DNA of 64,000 bases from Paludisphaera borealis (GTDB taxonomy: Bacteria > Planctomycetota > Planctomycetia > Isosphaerales > Isosphaeraceae), in contig NZ_CP019082.1 of assembly GCF_001956985.1 (NCBI RefSeq), positions 310,001 through 374,000 on the forward strand. Reading direction: 5' to 3'. Every line of letters begins with the position of its first letter. The first letter of the stretch is position 1. Of this stretch, positions 47,605 through 56,971 are shown in pieces. Below the pieces are notes generated by a model, which ran no database searches, was not told the origin of the DNA, and saw nothing but the letters and a program-made list of their open reading frames with translations. Made by a program: the position numbers and the translations under genes.

Positions 47605-48975
47605 ATGGCCGGTGTTTCAGAGCGTCCCAAGTCCCCCCCGGGTCCGAAGCCGCACTGGCTTTCGGGCAACCTCCGCGAGTTCGCCCGCGACCGCCTGGGA
47701 GCGCTCACGCGCTGGCAGCGTGAGTACGGCGACGTCGTGTCGGCGCGGTTTGGTTCACGCGCCATCTTGGTCGTCTATCATCCCGACCTGATCGAGCAGG
47801 TGCTCGTCGAGCAGAACCGGAAGTTCATCAAGCACTATCGCCTCCGAGGCGCGACGAGGACGCTGGGCAACGGCCTTTTGACCAGCAGCGGCGATTTCTG
47901 GCGCGGTCAGCGCAAGCTGGCGCAACCGGCCTTCCACCGCGATCGGATCGCCTCGTACGCCGACGTGATCGTCGACCACGCCGAGAGGATGTTGCAGTCC
48001 TGGAGCCCCGGCCAGACGCGCGACCTCCATGTCGATCTGATGCGGGTGACGCTCGAGGTCGTCGCCAAGACGTTGTTCGACGCCGAGGTCGGAAGCGACT
48101 CGGCCGACGCGTCGGCGGCGATGGAAATGCTGATGAACAATTTCCTCGCGCGGACCTCCGCGTTGATCCCGATCCCTGAATGGATTCCCACGCCGTTGAA
48201 CCGGAAGCTCGAACAGGCCGCGAGGCGGCTGGATCGGATCATTCTCGGCCTGATCGCCGAGCGGCGAAAGACCGGCGAGGACCGCGGCGACCTGCTCTCG
48301 ATGCTCTTGCACGCCCAGGACGAGGAGAGCGGCCGGGGGATGAGCGACGCCCAGCTTCGCGACGAGGTGATGACCCTCTTCATGGCCGGGCACGAGTCGT
48401 CCGCCAACACGCTCTCCTGGGTTTTCTACCACCTGGCGAACCATTCCGAAGTCGAGGCCAAGCTCCACGCCGAGTTGGAAAGCGTGCTGGACGGCCGACT
48501 GCCGACGTTCGCCGATCTGCCCCGGCTTCCCTACACCGGAATGGTGGTCTCCGAGACGTTGCGGCTCTATCCCACCGTCTGGATGATCGGTCGCGAGGCG
48601 ATCGAGCCGACGGAGATCGGCGGCTATGCCATCCCCGTCGGCACGACCGTCTTCATGCCCCAGTGGGCCGTGCATCGCGACCCTCGCTGGTTCGACAACC
48701 CCGAGACGTTCCGCCCCGAGCGCTGGAGCGAGGAGAACCGGGCGTCGATGCACCGTTACGCCTACTTCCCCTTCGGCGGCGGTCCGAGGATCTGCATCGG
48801 CAACAGCTTCGCCCTGATGGAGGCCACGCTCTTGCTGGCGTCGATCGCCGGCCGCTACCGCCTGGAACTCGCCCCCGACGCCGACGTCGCGCTGCTCCCC
48901 ACGATCACCCTCCGCCCCGCTCACGGCCTAAAGGTCGTGGTCCGCGAGGCGTGGACGTCACAGGCCGTTCTCTAG
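47605..48975 (+). CDS. Cytochrome P450
   Basis: 456 aa from the ATG at 47605, which has GAGGA at a proper distance; an in-frame GTG at 47569 is less likely. All P450 landmarks are present: AGHESS (261-266) in the I helix, ETLR (317-320) as the ExxR motif, PERW in the meander and FPFGGGPRICIG with the haem cysteine C397. There is no membrane anchor, so it is a soluble class, and a separate ferredoxin/reductase would be needed; none is encoded nearby. Sequence traits (PPGPKPHWLSGNL, FMAGHESSANTLSWVFYHL) resemble CYP families that hydroxylate fatty acids or terpenoids. The substrate is unknown. Probably in one transcript with the MFS gene. Confidence 0.93.
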   Translation: MAGVSERPKSPPGPKPHWLSGNLREFARDRLGALTRWQREYGDVVSARFGSRAILVVYHPDLIEQVLVEQNRKFIKHYRLRGATRTLGNGLLTSSGDFWRGQRKLAQPAFHRDRIASYADVIVDHAERMLQSWSPGQTRDLHVDLMRVTLEVVAKTLFDAEVGSDSADASAAMEMLMNNFLARTSALIPIPEWIPTPLNRKLEQAARRLDRIILGLIAERRKTGEDRGDLLSMLLHAQDEESGRGMSDAQLRDEVMTLFMAGHESSANTLSWVFYHLANHSEVEAKLHAELESVLDGRLPTFADLPRLPYTGMVVSETLRLYPTVWMIGREAIEPTEIGGYAIPVGTTVFMPQWAVHRDPRWFDNPETFRPERWSEENRASMHRYAYFPFGGGPRICIGNSFALMEATLLLASIAGRYRLELAPDADVALLPTITLRPAHGLKVVVREAWTSQAVL

Positions 48976-49063
48976 CCGCCCTGGCGGAATCTTATCGCCA
49001 CTCTTTCAGTGGACTCGGTTGACGTGCGAGCGTCTCGCCAAGCGATGGATTCGGAGAAATGGG

Positions 49064-49774
49064 ATGGGACGCGACTTTGGCCCAAGCGAGATCGAATCGG
49101 TCAAGGAGTTCGCCGACCTCTTCTTTAAGTCGAGGTACTATGGCCGTGTCCGAGCGTTGCCAGATGAAGAGGACCTCAAGACCGCAGCCTGGTTGCCGGG
49201 ATATACGTATTGGGTAGCGCCCTCAGAGATGATTAGCGATCGAGATGCGGACGGCACTGCAGCCTGGGCACCGATTCCGAGCCCGATCGACAGAAACCTG
49301 ATTCACTGCTTTGAAAGATTCCTTGGCGCTGATCTTCCTCCATTGTTCAAATGCTATTTATGCTCTTCAAGCATGTTGTGCGCCGATTTGACGGTCGGAT
49401 TCTTGCCTCAAATCGATCCGCGCCACCCACTCTCCTGGCTCGAATGGTGCCTGAGGGCCAGGCGTCATGAGCCCTTCATGTCAAGTGCTCGCTACGTTCC
49501 CTTCGCATGGGGCCCTGCGACCGCCAGTTATTTGTGGTTCGACGTGGAGAGCCCGACTCCGGACGGAGACTACCCGATCATCCAGACCATGGACCGGAGC
49601 CGTCACCCCGAGCCGGCGTCGTACCGAATCGACAGAGTGTTCGACAGCTTTGGTGAATACTTTGAATATCTGAAATTGTGGATGAAATTCACGGCTGATG
49701 GCATGCCGGAACACATGTGTAGTTGGGTCGAGAAGAATCCGTTGAAGCACCCTCCTCGTCCTTACTTCGACTGA
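49064..49774 (+). CDS. Orphan protein, weak SUKH (SMI1/KNR4) resemblance
   Basis: 236 aa from the ATG at 49064, with GGAGAAAT just upstream; a TTG at 49019 would extend it by 15 residues. No signal or membrane segment. The block DRNLIHCFERFLGADLPPLF with an acidic/aromatic pattern, and a later SWLEWCLRARRHEPF, resemble the SUKH superfamily of immunity-type proteins, but the match is weak. The base composition is less GC-rich than in the neighbours (noticeably more A and T in codon third positions), which suggests recent acquisition. No toxin gene is next to it; the flanking genes are a P450 and an ABC exporter. Confidence 0.6.
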   Translation: MGRDFGPSEIESVKEFADLFFKSRYYGRVRALPDEEDLKTAAWLPGYTYWVAPSEMISDRDADGTAAWAPIPSPIDRNLIHCFERFLGADLPPLFKCYLCSSSMLCADLTVGFLPQIDPRHPLSWLEWCLRARRHEPFMSSARYVPFAWGPATASYLWFDVESPTPDGDYPIIQTMDRSRHPEPASYRIDRVFDSFGEYFEYLKLWMKFTADGMPEHMCSWVEKNPLKHPPRPYFD

Positions 49775-49800
49775 GGGGTTTCGTCCGCGATGCGAGGGCG

Positions 49801-51756
49801 TCACAGGCCGTCGTCGCTCCCTAGCCGTTGCAGCTCGACCATGTCGCGGTAGGGGCCGTCGGAGGCCATCAACTCTTCGTGAGCGCCGATCTCGACGATC
49901 GCGCCGTCGTCGAGGACGAGGATGCGGTCGGCGTGGCGGATCGTGCTCAGGCGGTGCGCGATCACGAACGAGGTCCGGCCTTGCAGCAGGGTCGCCAGGC
50001 TTTGCTGGATCAGGCGCTCGCTCTCGCTGTCGAGGTTGCTGGTGGCCTCGTCGAGGATGAAGATCCGGGGGTCGGCGAGGATCGCCCGGGCGATGGCCAG
50101 CCGCTGGCGCTGGCCGCCGCTGAGCCGCACCCCGCGCTCGCCGATGAAGGTGTCGTACCCGTCGGGCAGGCGATCGATGAACTCGGCGGCGTTGGCGGTC
50201 TCGGCGGCCTGGATGATCCGTTCGAGGCTGGCGGTGCGGTCGCCGTAGCTGATGTTCTCGGCGATCGTGCCGTCGAACAAGAAGACGTCCTGCTCGACGA
50301 TGCCGAGAATCCGCCGATAGCTCTCGACGTCGATCTCCGGCAGCGGCGCGCCGTCGAGCCGGACCACGCCTTGCGTCGGATCGTAGAACCGGGCGATCAG
50401 GTTGCAGAGGGTCGTCTTGCCCGACCCACTGCGCCCCACCAGCGCGATCGTCTCGCCGGCCTCGACCTCCAGGTCGATGTCCCGCAGCACCATCCGGTTC
50501 GTCCCCGGATAGGCGAAGCCGACGCCCTCCAGGCTGAGCCGGCCGTCGACGTTTTCCTTCTGAATCCGATGCGCGCCGACGCGGTCGGCCATCTCGCGAG
50601 GTTCGGCGAGCAGGTCGAGGACGCGGTCGAAGCCGGAGAGGTTGTTCTGGAACTGGGTGACGCTCGTGGCCAGCACCGCCATCGGCTCCAGGAGCATCGC
50701 CAGGTAGACCAGGAACATCGTCAGGTCGCCCAGCGAGATCTTGCCGTCGAGGACCTGAAGACCGCCGTAGTAGAGCAAGACGACCGAGGCCAGCGGCAGC
50801 AGCAGCTCCCAGATCAACTCGATCGACCGCGACAGCCACCAGACGAACAGCTCAAGCCGGATCATCAGGTGGTTCTCGCCCATGAACCGGACCGACTCGC
50901 TTTTCTGGCGGCCGAACGCCCGGACCACGCGCATGCCGCCGAAGACCTCGGTGGTCTCGGAGTCGATCTGCTGCCGCCTCTTGCGGACCTCGCGGAAGAT
51001 CGGCCGGATGCGGCGGTTCCAGATCAGGTCCGAGAAATACAAGACCGGCAACAGGCACACCGCCCCCGCCAGCAGCCGCCAGTCGACCCAGGCCAGGACG
51101 ACGAGCCCGCCGAGGAACTGGACCACCGCGCGCCAGGGGTTGTAGATCATGCTGAAGACCAGTTCGCCGACGCCTCCGGCGTCTTCCCGGAGCAGGCTCG
51201 ACGCCCCGCCGGACTTGAGCTGGTAGACCCGGTGCAAGGGCAGCCGCATGGCGTGCTCGTAGACCTTGCGGCGGACGCCGATCTGGACCCTCTTGGTCGC
51301 TCGGGTCGCGAGCCAGCGGCTCCAGAGACCGACGATCGTGCCCAGAAGCGTGACGATCATCGTCGCGCCGACCAGGATCAAGAGCCGCTGGCGGGGCGAT
51401 TCGGGGATCGCGACCGGCGACCACCGGACGACCGCGTCGGGGATCGGCTGGGCCAGCATCACGTAATCGATGGCCGCCTTGGTCGCGGCGGGGGGGATCA
51501 GCTTCAGCAACGTCCCGATCGAGAGTCCCAGCAAGGCCGCGCCGAGAGCCTGCTTGTGGCCCTTGAGGAGCCCGTAAAGCTCGCGGTAAAGCACCTTCAG
51601 CGAACGGTTTCGGGTGGCCGGCGCGGCGCGGCCGTCGGGCTCGTTGGGGGCGGCGTCGGACGTCTTCCAGAACGCGTCGCGCTGGGTGCGAAGGAACGCC
51701 AGAAACCGCCGCCTGCTGCCGGTCCATCGATGTTGAGCCAAAGTTCTCTTCCTCAT
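49801..51756 (-). CDS. ABC exporter, fused membrane and ATPase domains (MsbA-like)
   Basis: 651 aa from the ATG at 51756; the longer open frame upstream is arginine-rich and unlikely. Six membrane segments (type IV exporter fold) occupy residues 70-380, beginning LGAALLGLSIGTLLKLI. The nucleotide-binding domain has Walker A GRSGSGKT (441-448), the signature LSGGQ (545-549), Walker B FILDEA (566-571) and the H-loop histidine near 601. As a half-transporter it should work as a homodimer. Homologues export lipids, peptides or drugs; the substrate is unknown. It is divergent from the MFS/spermidine-synthase-like gene with a shared 149-base promoter region. Confidence 0.92.
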   Translation of the reverse strand: MRKRTLAQHRWTGSRRRFLAFLRTQRDAFWKTSDAAPNEPDGRAAPATRNRSLKVLYRELYGLLKGHKQALGAALLGLSIGTLLKLIPPAATKAAIDYVMLAQPIPDAVVRWSPVAIPESPRQRLLILVGATMIVTLLGTIVGLWSRWLATRATKRVQIGVRRKVYEHAMRLPLHRVYQLKSGGASSLLREDAGGVGELVFSMIYNPWRAVVQFLGGLVVLAWVDWRLLAGAVCLLPVLYFSDLIWNRRIRPIFREVRKRRQQIDSETTEVFGGMRVVRAFGRQKSESVRFMGENHLMIRLELFVWWLSRSIELIWELLLPLASVVLLYYGGLQVLDGKISLGDLTMFLVYLAMLLEPMAVLATSVTQFQNNLSGFDRVLDLLAEPREMADRVGAHRIQKENVDGRLSLEGVGFAYPGTNRMVLRDIDLEVEAGETIALVGRSGSGKTTLCNLIARFYDPTQGVVRLDGAPLPEIDVESYRRILGIVEQDVFLFDGTIAENISYGDRTASLERIIQAAETANAAEFIDRLPDGYDTFIGERGVRLSGGQRQRLAIARAILADPRIFILDEATSNLDSESERLIQQSLATLLQGRTSFVIAHRLSTIRHADRILVLDDGAIVEIGAHEELMASDGPYRDMVELQRLGSDDGL

Positions 51757-51905
51757 GCACGGACGAGCCCGAGCAGCGGGCCCGGGCAGCGAAGCTTCGT
51801 GGTCTTTTTCCTGATCGCGGTCATTCTCATGATATTGTAGGGGACGTCGAGCGAACGGCCAGCCGAACGCCGGCTCGGCCTCATGACGAGGGGAACCGCC
51901 AAGGG

Positions 51906-54158
51906 ATGAAATCGACTCCGGTAGGCTGGCTGTTCGGGATCGCGACCCTCGCGGCCTCGGCGTTGCTGTTCGCCGTTCAGCCGATGATCGGCAAGATGCT
52001 GCTCCCCCACTTCGGCGGTACGCCGGGCGTCTGGAACACCTGCATGGTGTTCTTCCAGGCCATGCTGCTGGCGGGCTACGCCTACGCTCACCTGACCACC
52101 TCACGACTCGGATTTCGAGGGCAGGCCGTGGTCCACGGGACGCTCGCGGCGGCGGCCCTGCTCGTCTTGCCGATCGTCGTACCCGTCGACCGGCTCCCCT
52201 CGGATTTCGGCGCGCTCGGGCCGGCGCCGAGGCTGTTCGGTCTGCTCGTCGCGGCGGCCGGAGCGCCGTTCTTCCTGATCGCGGCGACGGCCCCGCTGCT
52301 GCAACGTTGGTTCACCCTCAGCGGCGATCGCCGCGCGCACGACCCGTATTTCCTGTACGCCGCGAGCAACACGGGCAACCTGCTCGCCCTGGCCGCGTAC
52401 CCGCTTTTCATAGAACCGCTCTCGACGCTCGGCTGGCAGAGCCGCGCCTGGGCCTGGGGCTTCGCGGTCTCGGCGGTGTTGACGATCTCGTGCGCGGTCG
52501 TCGTCTGGGCTCGATCGCCGCGCGTCGAGACGCCGCCCGTCGATCCGGTCGAGGACTCCGATCGGGTGGGTTGGGCGACGCTGTTCGATTGGATCGTGCT
52601 GGCGGCGATCCCGTCGAGCTGGCTCCTGGCCGTGACCACGTACGCGACGACCGACCTGGCGTCGATGCCCCTGCTCTGGACGATCCCCCTGGGCGTTTAT
52701 CTGGCGACCTACATCCTGGCGTTCGGCGCGTCGGGGACGCGGTGGAAGCGGGGGGCGGAGGCCGTGTTCCCCTGGCTCGCGGCGATCCTGGCCCTGGTGT
52801 TGAGCGCGGGATTCGTGAATGCCTACTGGGTTCCATTGCACGCCCTGGCTTTCTTCGCCGGAGCCTTACTCTGTCACCAGCGGCTCGCCGAATCGCGGCC
52901 GCCGGCCGGGCGCCTGACTCTTTTCTACCTGGCGATCGCCCTCGGCGGCGTACTCGGAAGCCTGTTCAACGCGATCGTCGCCCCCCTGCTCTTCGACCGG
53001 ATGATCGAGTACCCGCTCGCCGTCTTTCTGACGTGCCTGGCCGCGTTTCGCGAGCCTGGGCTGTGGGCGGCGGGTTTTCGACGCATTGCTCGCGAGCTGA
53101 TCGCACCGGCGGCCGTTTTCGGCCTGATGCTGATCTTGATCGCCGGCCGCAACGTCAGCGATTCGCCGGTGGGCGTCCTGGCCCTGATGCTGGCTTCGGG
53201 CCTGGGCGTTCTGGTCGTCTGGAAGACGCGCGGCCGGCCGCTCCGGTTCGCGCTGACCATCGGCGCGGTCTTGCTGGCCGGCGGCGTCGCGCCCGAACCG
53301 GGGGGCGAGGTGATTCATCGCAGCCGCAACTTCTTCGGGACGCTGCGGGTGCTGTACGATCGGAGAGCGGAGGTCTATCGGCTGATTCACGGCAGCACTC
53401 TCCACGGCCAGCAGAGCCTTGAGTCTTCCCGGCGAGCCGAGCCTTCGACGTACTTCACGCGATCCGGCCCGATCGGCGGCCTGTTCGAATCGCTCGATCC
53501 CGCGCTCCGGCGAGCCGGTTCGCGGGTGGCGATCGTCGGGCTCGGCACGGGAACCCTGGCCTGCTACGCGCAGCCCGGCCAGTCGTGGACGTTCTACGAG
53601 ATCGACGACGCCGTGGTCCGGATCGCCGAAGACTCTCGCTATTTCTCGTACCTGGCCGATGCGCGAAAGCGCGGCGCGACGGTCGAGATCGTCGAGGGGG
53701 ACGCGCGGCTGCGGCTCGGCGCAGCCCCCGACGGCGGCTATCGACTGATCGTGCTCGACGCCTTCAGCTCCGACGCCGTGCCCGTGCACTTGCTGTCGCG
53801 CGAGGCGATCGCGCTCTACCGCCGCAAACTCGCGCCGGGGGGCGTGCTGGCCTTCAACCTCTCGAACCGCTACCTGGATCTCGATCCGTTGATGGACCGC
53901 CAGGCCCGCGACGCCGGCCTCGTCTGCCGAATTCGGTACGACGTGGACGTCTCCCCCGAGGAGAAACAGGCCGGCAAGCTGCCGTCGATCTGGGCCGTCA
54001 TGGCCGACCGCGACGCCGATCTGCCTGGCCTCGTCGACGCCCCCCCCTGGCAGCTCCCCCGCCATCGCCCCGGCTCGATAGCCTGGACCGACGACTACTC
54101 GAACCTCGGCTCGTACCTGGTTTTCCGCTCTCGCTGGGCCCGCGATCGAGCCCGATGA
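51906..54158 (+). CDS. Fused MFS-like/spermidine synthase-like membrane protein
   Basis: 750 aa. The N-terminal 480 residues hold about twelve membrane segments starting GWLFGIATLAASALLFAVQP, with the conserved SNTGNLLALAAYP and SSWLLAVTTYATTD blocks of this fusion family. The C-terminal 220 residues are a class I methyltransferase/spermidine synthase fold: VAIVGLGTGTLACYAQPG (nucleotide loop), YEIDDAVVRIAED, VEIVEGDARLRLG and LIVLDAFSSDAVPVHLLS. The catalytic acidic residue of true polyamine synthases appears as DAF. The family is widespread in planctomycetes, acidobacteria and proteobacteria; aminopropyl transfer has not been shown for most members. Confidence 0.9.
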   Translation: MKSTPVGWLFGIATLAASALLFAVQPMIGKMLLPHFGGTPGVWNTCMVFFQAMLLAGYAYAHLTTSRLGFRGQAVVHGTLAAAALLVLPIVVPVDRLPSDFGALGPAPRLFGLLVAAAGAPFFLIAATAPLLQRWFTLSGDRRAHDPYFLYAASNTGNLLALAAYPLFIEPLSTLGWQSRAWAWGFAVSAVLTISCAVVVWARSPRVETPPVDPVEDSDRVGWATLFDWIVLAAIPSSWLLAVTTYATTDLASMPLLWTIPLGVYLATYILAFGASGTRWKRGAEAVFPWLAAILALVLSAGFVNAYWVPLHALAFFAGALLCHQRLAESRPPAGRLTLFYLAIALGGVLGSLFNAIVAPLLFDRMIEYPLAVFLTCLAAFREPGLWAAGFRRIARELIAPAAVFGLMLILIAGRNVSDSPVGVLALMLASGLGVLVVWKTRGRPLRFALTIGAVLLAGGVAPEPGGEVIHRSRNFFGTLRVLYDRRAEVYRLIHGSTLHGQQSLESSRRAEPSTYFTRSGPIGGLFESLDPALRRAGSRVAIVGLGTGTLACYAQPGQSWTFYEIDDAVVRIAEDSRYFSYLADARKRGATVEIVEGDARLRLGAAPDGGYRLIVLDAFSSDAVPVHLLSREAIALYRRKLAPGGVLAFNLSNRYLDLDPLMDRQARDAGLVCRIRYDVDVSPEEKQAGKLPSIWAVMADRDADLPGLVDAPPWQLPRHRPGSIAWTDDYSNLGSYLVFRSRWARDRAR

Positions 54159-54185
54159 ACCGGTGGAGTTGAGAAAGGCGTCGCT

Positions 54186-56918
54186 TCACGGCCCGCTGGT
54201 CGGCCCTGAGCGTTTCTCCGCTTTCTTCCGTCGCCCCTGGGCGCAATCTTCGAGGTGGCGCGCGATGAGCGCGGTCCAACCGGTCTGGTGGCTGGCTCCC
54301 AGCCCCCGGCCGTCGTCGCCGTGGAAATACTCGTGGAACAGCACGAGGTTCCGCCAGTGCGGGTCGTCCGCGAACCGTCGTTCCGGCCCCTGACCCGGTC
54401 GACGTCCCTGCTCGTCCGTCCGGAAGAGACGGCCCAACCGTTCGCCGATCTCGTGGGCCACCTCGAACAGGTTCAGGAACCGTCCCGAGCCGGTGGGGCA
54501 CTCGACCTTGAGGTCGTCGCCGTAGAAGTGGTGGTAGCGCTGGAGCGCCTCGACCAGGAGGTGGTTGACGGGGAACCAGACCGGTCCTCGCCAGTTCGAG
54601 TTCCCGCCGAAATCCGTCGTCTCCATGTCGCCCGGCATGTAGGCCACGCGATATTCCTGGCCGCCGGCCCAGAACACGTAGGGCTGGTCCTTGTAAGCCC
54701 GCGACATCGAGCGGACCCCGTAAGGGGAGAGGAATTCGCTTTCGTCCAGGATTCGGCGCAGGGCGCGCACCAACCGTTCCCGTCCTGGCAGAGCCAGGAG
54801 CAACCGGCGGCTGCCCGGTTCGCCCTTCCTGTCCATGAGGGCGATCGACTTGAGCAGATCCTTACGGAATTTGAGGAACCAGAACAGCCGCTTCTGGAAC
54901 TGCGGCAGCTCGGCATGGATGATCTCCTCTTCGAGGACCTCGACGGCCAGCAAGGGAATCCAGCCCACGAGCGAGCGGACCCGCAGCGGAATCGATTCGT
55001 TCGCGCATCTGAGGTGATCGTAGTAGAAGCCGTCTTCCTCGTGCCACAGCCCGTCGCCGCCCAGATGGTTGAGGGCGTCGGCGATCTGGATGAAGTGCTC
55101 GAAGAACTTGCTGGCGACGTCCTCGTAGGACGGGTTGAACCGGGCCAGCTCGATGGCGATGGCGAGCATGGTCGTGCAGTAGAAGCCCATCCAGGCCGTG
55201 CCGTCCGCCTGCTCCAGCCGACCGCCGGCCGGCACCCCTTTCGAGCGGTCGAAGACGCCGATGTTGTCCAGGCCGAGGAAGCCCCCGGCGAAGACGTTGT
55301 CGCCCGCCGCATCCTGGCGGTTGACCCACCAGGTGAAGTTCAGCAGCAGTTTCTGGAAGGCTCGCTCCAGGAAGCCGACGTCCCGGCCGCCGGGTTTGCC
55401 AGTGAGCTTATACACGCGCCAGCACGCGTAGGCGTGGACCGGCGGGTTGACGTCGGAGAGGTCGTACTCGCAGGCCGGGAGCTGGCCGTTGGGGTGCATG
55501 TACCACTCGCGGAGGAGCAGCAGCAGTTGTTCCTTGGCGAAGTCGGGGTCGATGTGGGCGAACGGGAGCATGTGGAAGGCGAGATCCCAGGCGAAGAAGG
55601 CCGGGTACTCCCACTTGTCGGGCGTCGACAGCACGTCACGGCTGTAGAGGTGGGGCCACGCGCGGTTCGGGTGCCGCCGCCGGGCGTCCGACGGCCTCGG
55701 CTGGCCGCGATCGCCGTCGAGCCACTCGGGCAGAATGTACTCGTAGAACTGCTTCGACCAGAGCAACCCGGCGTACGCCCGGCGGGAGACGAGCCGCTCG
55801 TCATTGGTCAGCTCATGCGGGATGCGCGCCTCGTAGAAGGCGTCGGTCTCGCGGGCTCGCGCGTCGAAGACCGCCGCGAAGTCGGGGCCGATCGGGTCGC
55901 CCGCGGGTTTTTCGCTATCGGCCGACAGCCGCAGCCGGACCGTCGCCTGGCCTCCCGCGGGAATATCCAGGATGTAATGAGCCGCCGCCTTCGTGCCGAC
56001 TCGCGCCGGGTTCACCGCGTCGGTGCGGCCGTCGACGACGCATGCGTGAAAGCCGTCCTTGACGTACGGGCCGGCGTTCTCGGTCTTGAACAGTCGCGCC
56101 AGGTTCGTGTCGTTCTCCGTGAAAAGCCATGACGGCGGCTTGCCGTCGGGACCGGGCGCGGCCGACAGGCGGAAGCGTCCCAAGGTGGCGTGTTCGGCTT
56201 GAACCGAATCCTCGCCGTCCTGCTCCAATCGCGGTCTGGGCCAGTGGCCCTCCTCTTCGTAGGCGGCGTCCCACGTCCAGGTGTTGCGGAACCAGAGCGT
56301 GGGGAGCACGTGCAGCCGGGCCGATTCCGGACCTCGGTTGAACACGGTCACGCGGATGAGGATGTCCTCGGGCGCGGCCTTGGCGTACTCGGCCTGGACG
56401 TCGAAATAGCGGCTGTCGTCGAAAATCCCCGTGTCGATCAGCTCGAACTCGGGATCGCGCCGAGTTCGACGGCGGTTCTCATCGACGAGCCGCTCGTAGG
56501 GGAACGCGGCCTGCGGGTACTTGTAGAGGGCTTTGAGGTAGCTGTGGGTGGGCGTGGAGTCGAGGTAGTAATAGCACTCCTTGACGTCCTCGGAATGGTT
56601 CCCCTCGGGGTTGGTCAGGCCGAACAACCGCTCCTTGAGGATCGGGTCGTTCTCGTTCCAGAGGGCCAGAGCGAAGCAGAGCCGGCACTCGCGGTCGCAA
56701 ATCCCCATCAGGCCGTCCTCGCCCCAGCGGTAGGCGCGGCTGCGAGCGTGGTCGTGAGGGAACGATTTCCAAAGTTCGCCGTCGGGCGAGTAGTCCTCGC
56801 GGACGGTCGCCCACTGACGCTCGGACAGATACGGCCCCCAGCGTTTCCAGTTCTTCTCGCGTCGGGCGTCTTGCTTCAGGCGGTCCGCCTCGGCGTCGAG
56901 CGGGTGGTCGAGATCCAT
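54186..56918 (-). CDS. GH63-type (MGH1-like) glucosidase
   Basis: 910 aa, no signal peptide, so probably cytosolic. The N-terminal 390 residues are a beta-rich domain (RWGPYLSERQWATVREDYSPDG, ENDPILKERLFGLTNPEGNHSED, THSYLKALYKYPQAAFPY). The C-terminal (alpha/alpha)6 barrel has the block YSRDVLSTPDKWEYPAFFAWDLAFHML, NGQLPACEYDLSDVNPP and the catalytic region FWAGGQEYRVAYMPGDMETTDFGGNSNWRGPVWF. These match the long glucosidase family (GH63-related, MGH1-like), known for alpha-glucosidic or mannosylglycerate-type substrates. It is the last gene of a minus-strand run that starts beyond 64000. Confidence 0.88.
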   Translation of the reverse strand: MDLDHPLDAEADRLKQDARREKNWKRWGPYLSERQWATVREDYSPDGELWKSFPHDHARSRAYRWGEDGLMGICDRECRLCFALALWNENDPILKERLFGLTNPEGNHSEDVKECYYYLDSTPTHSYLKALYKYPQAAFPYERLVDENRRRTRRDPEFELIDTGIFDDSRYFDVQAEYAKAAPEDILIRVTVFNRGPESARLHVLPTLWFRNTWTWDAAYEEEGHWPRPRLEQDGEDSVQAEHATLGRFRLSAAPGPDGKPPSWLFTENDTNLARLFKTENAGPYVKDGFHACVVDGRTDAVNPARVGTKAAAHYILDIPAGGQATVRLRLSADSEKPAGDPIGPDFAAVFDARARETDAFYEARIPHELTNDERLVSRRAYAGLLWSKQFYEYILPEWLDGDRGQPRPSDARRRHPNRAWPHLYSRDVLSTPDKWEYPAFFAWDLAFHMLPFAHIDPDFAKEQLLLLLREWYMHPNGQLPACEYDLSDVNPPVHAYACWRVYKLTGKPGGRDVGFLERAFQKLLLNFTWWVNRQDAAGDNVFAGGFLGLDNIGVFDRSKGVPAGGRLEQADGTAWMGFYCTTMLAIAIELARFNPSYEDVASKFFEHFIQIADALNHLGGDGLWHEEDGFYYDHLRCANESIPLRVRSLVGWIPLLAVEVLEEEIIHAELPQFQKRLFWFLKFRKDLLKSIALMDRKGEPGSRRLLLALPGRERLVRALRRILDESEFLSPYGVRSMSRAYKDQPYVFWAGGQEYRVAYMPGDMETTDFGGNSNWRGPVWFPVNHLLVEALQRYHHFYGDDLKVECPTGSGRFLNLFEVAHEIGERLGRLFRTDEQGRRPGQGPERRFADDPHWRNLVLFHEYFHGDDGRGLGASHQTGWTALIARHLEDCAQGRRKKAEKRSGPTSGP

Positions 56919-56971
56919 GATGGCGCCTCTAGGGAGCGCGTCGACTCACCCGCGGCTTCGACGCGACGCGC

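Noticed and set aside
49828-51840. Long plus-strand open frame opposite the ABC exporter
   Set aside because: Antisense shadow; the minus strand encodes complete Walker and signature motifs.
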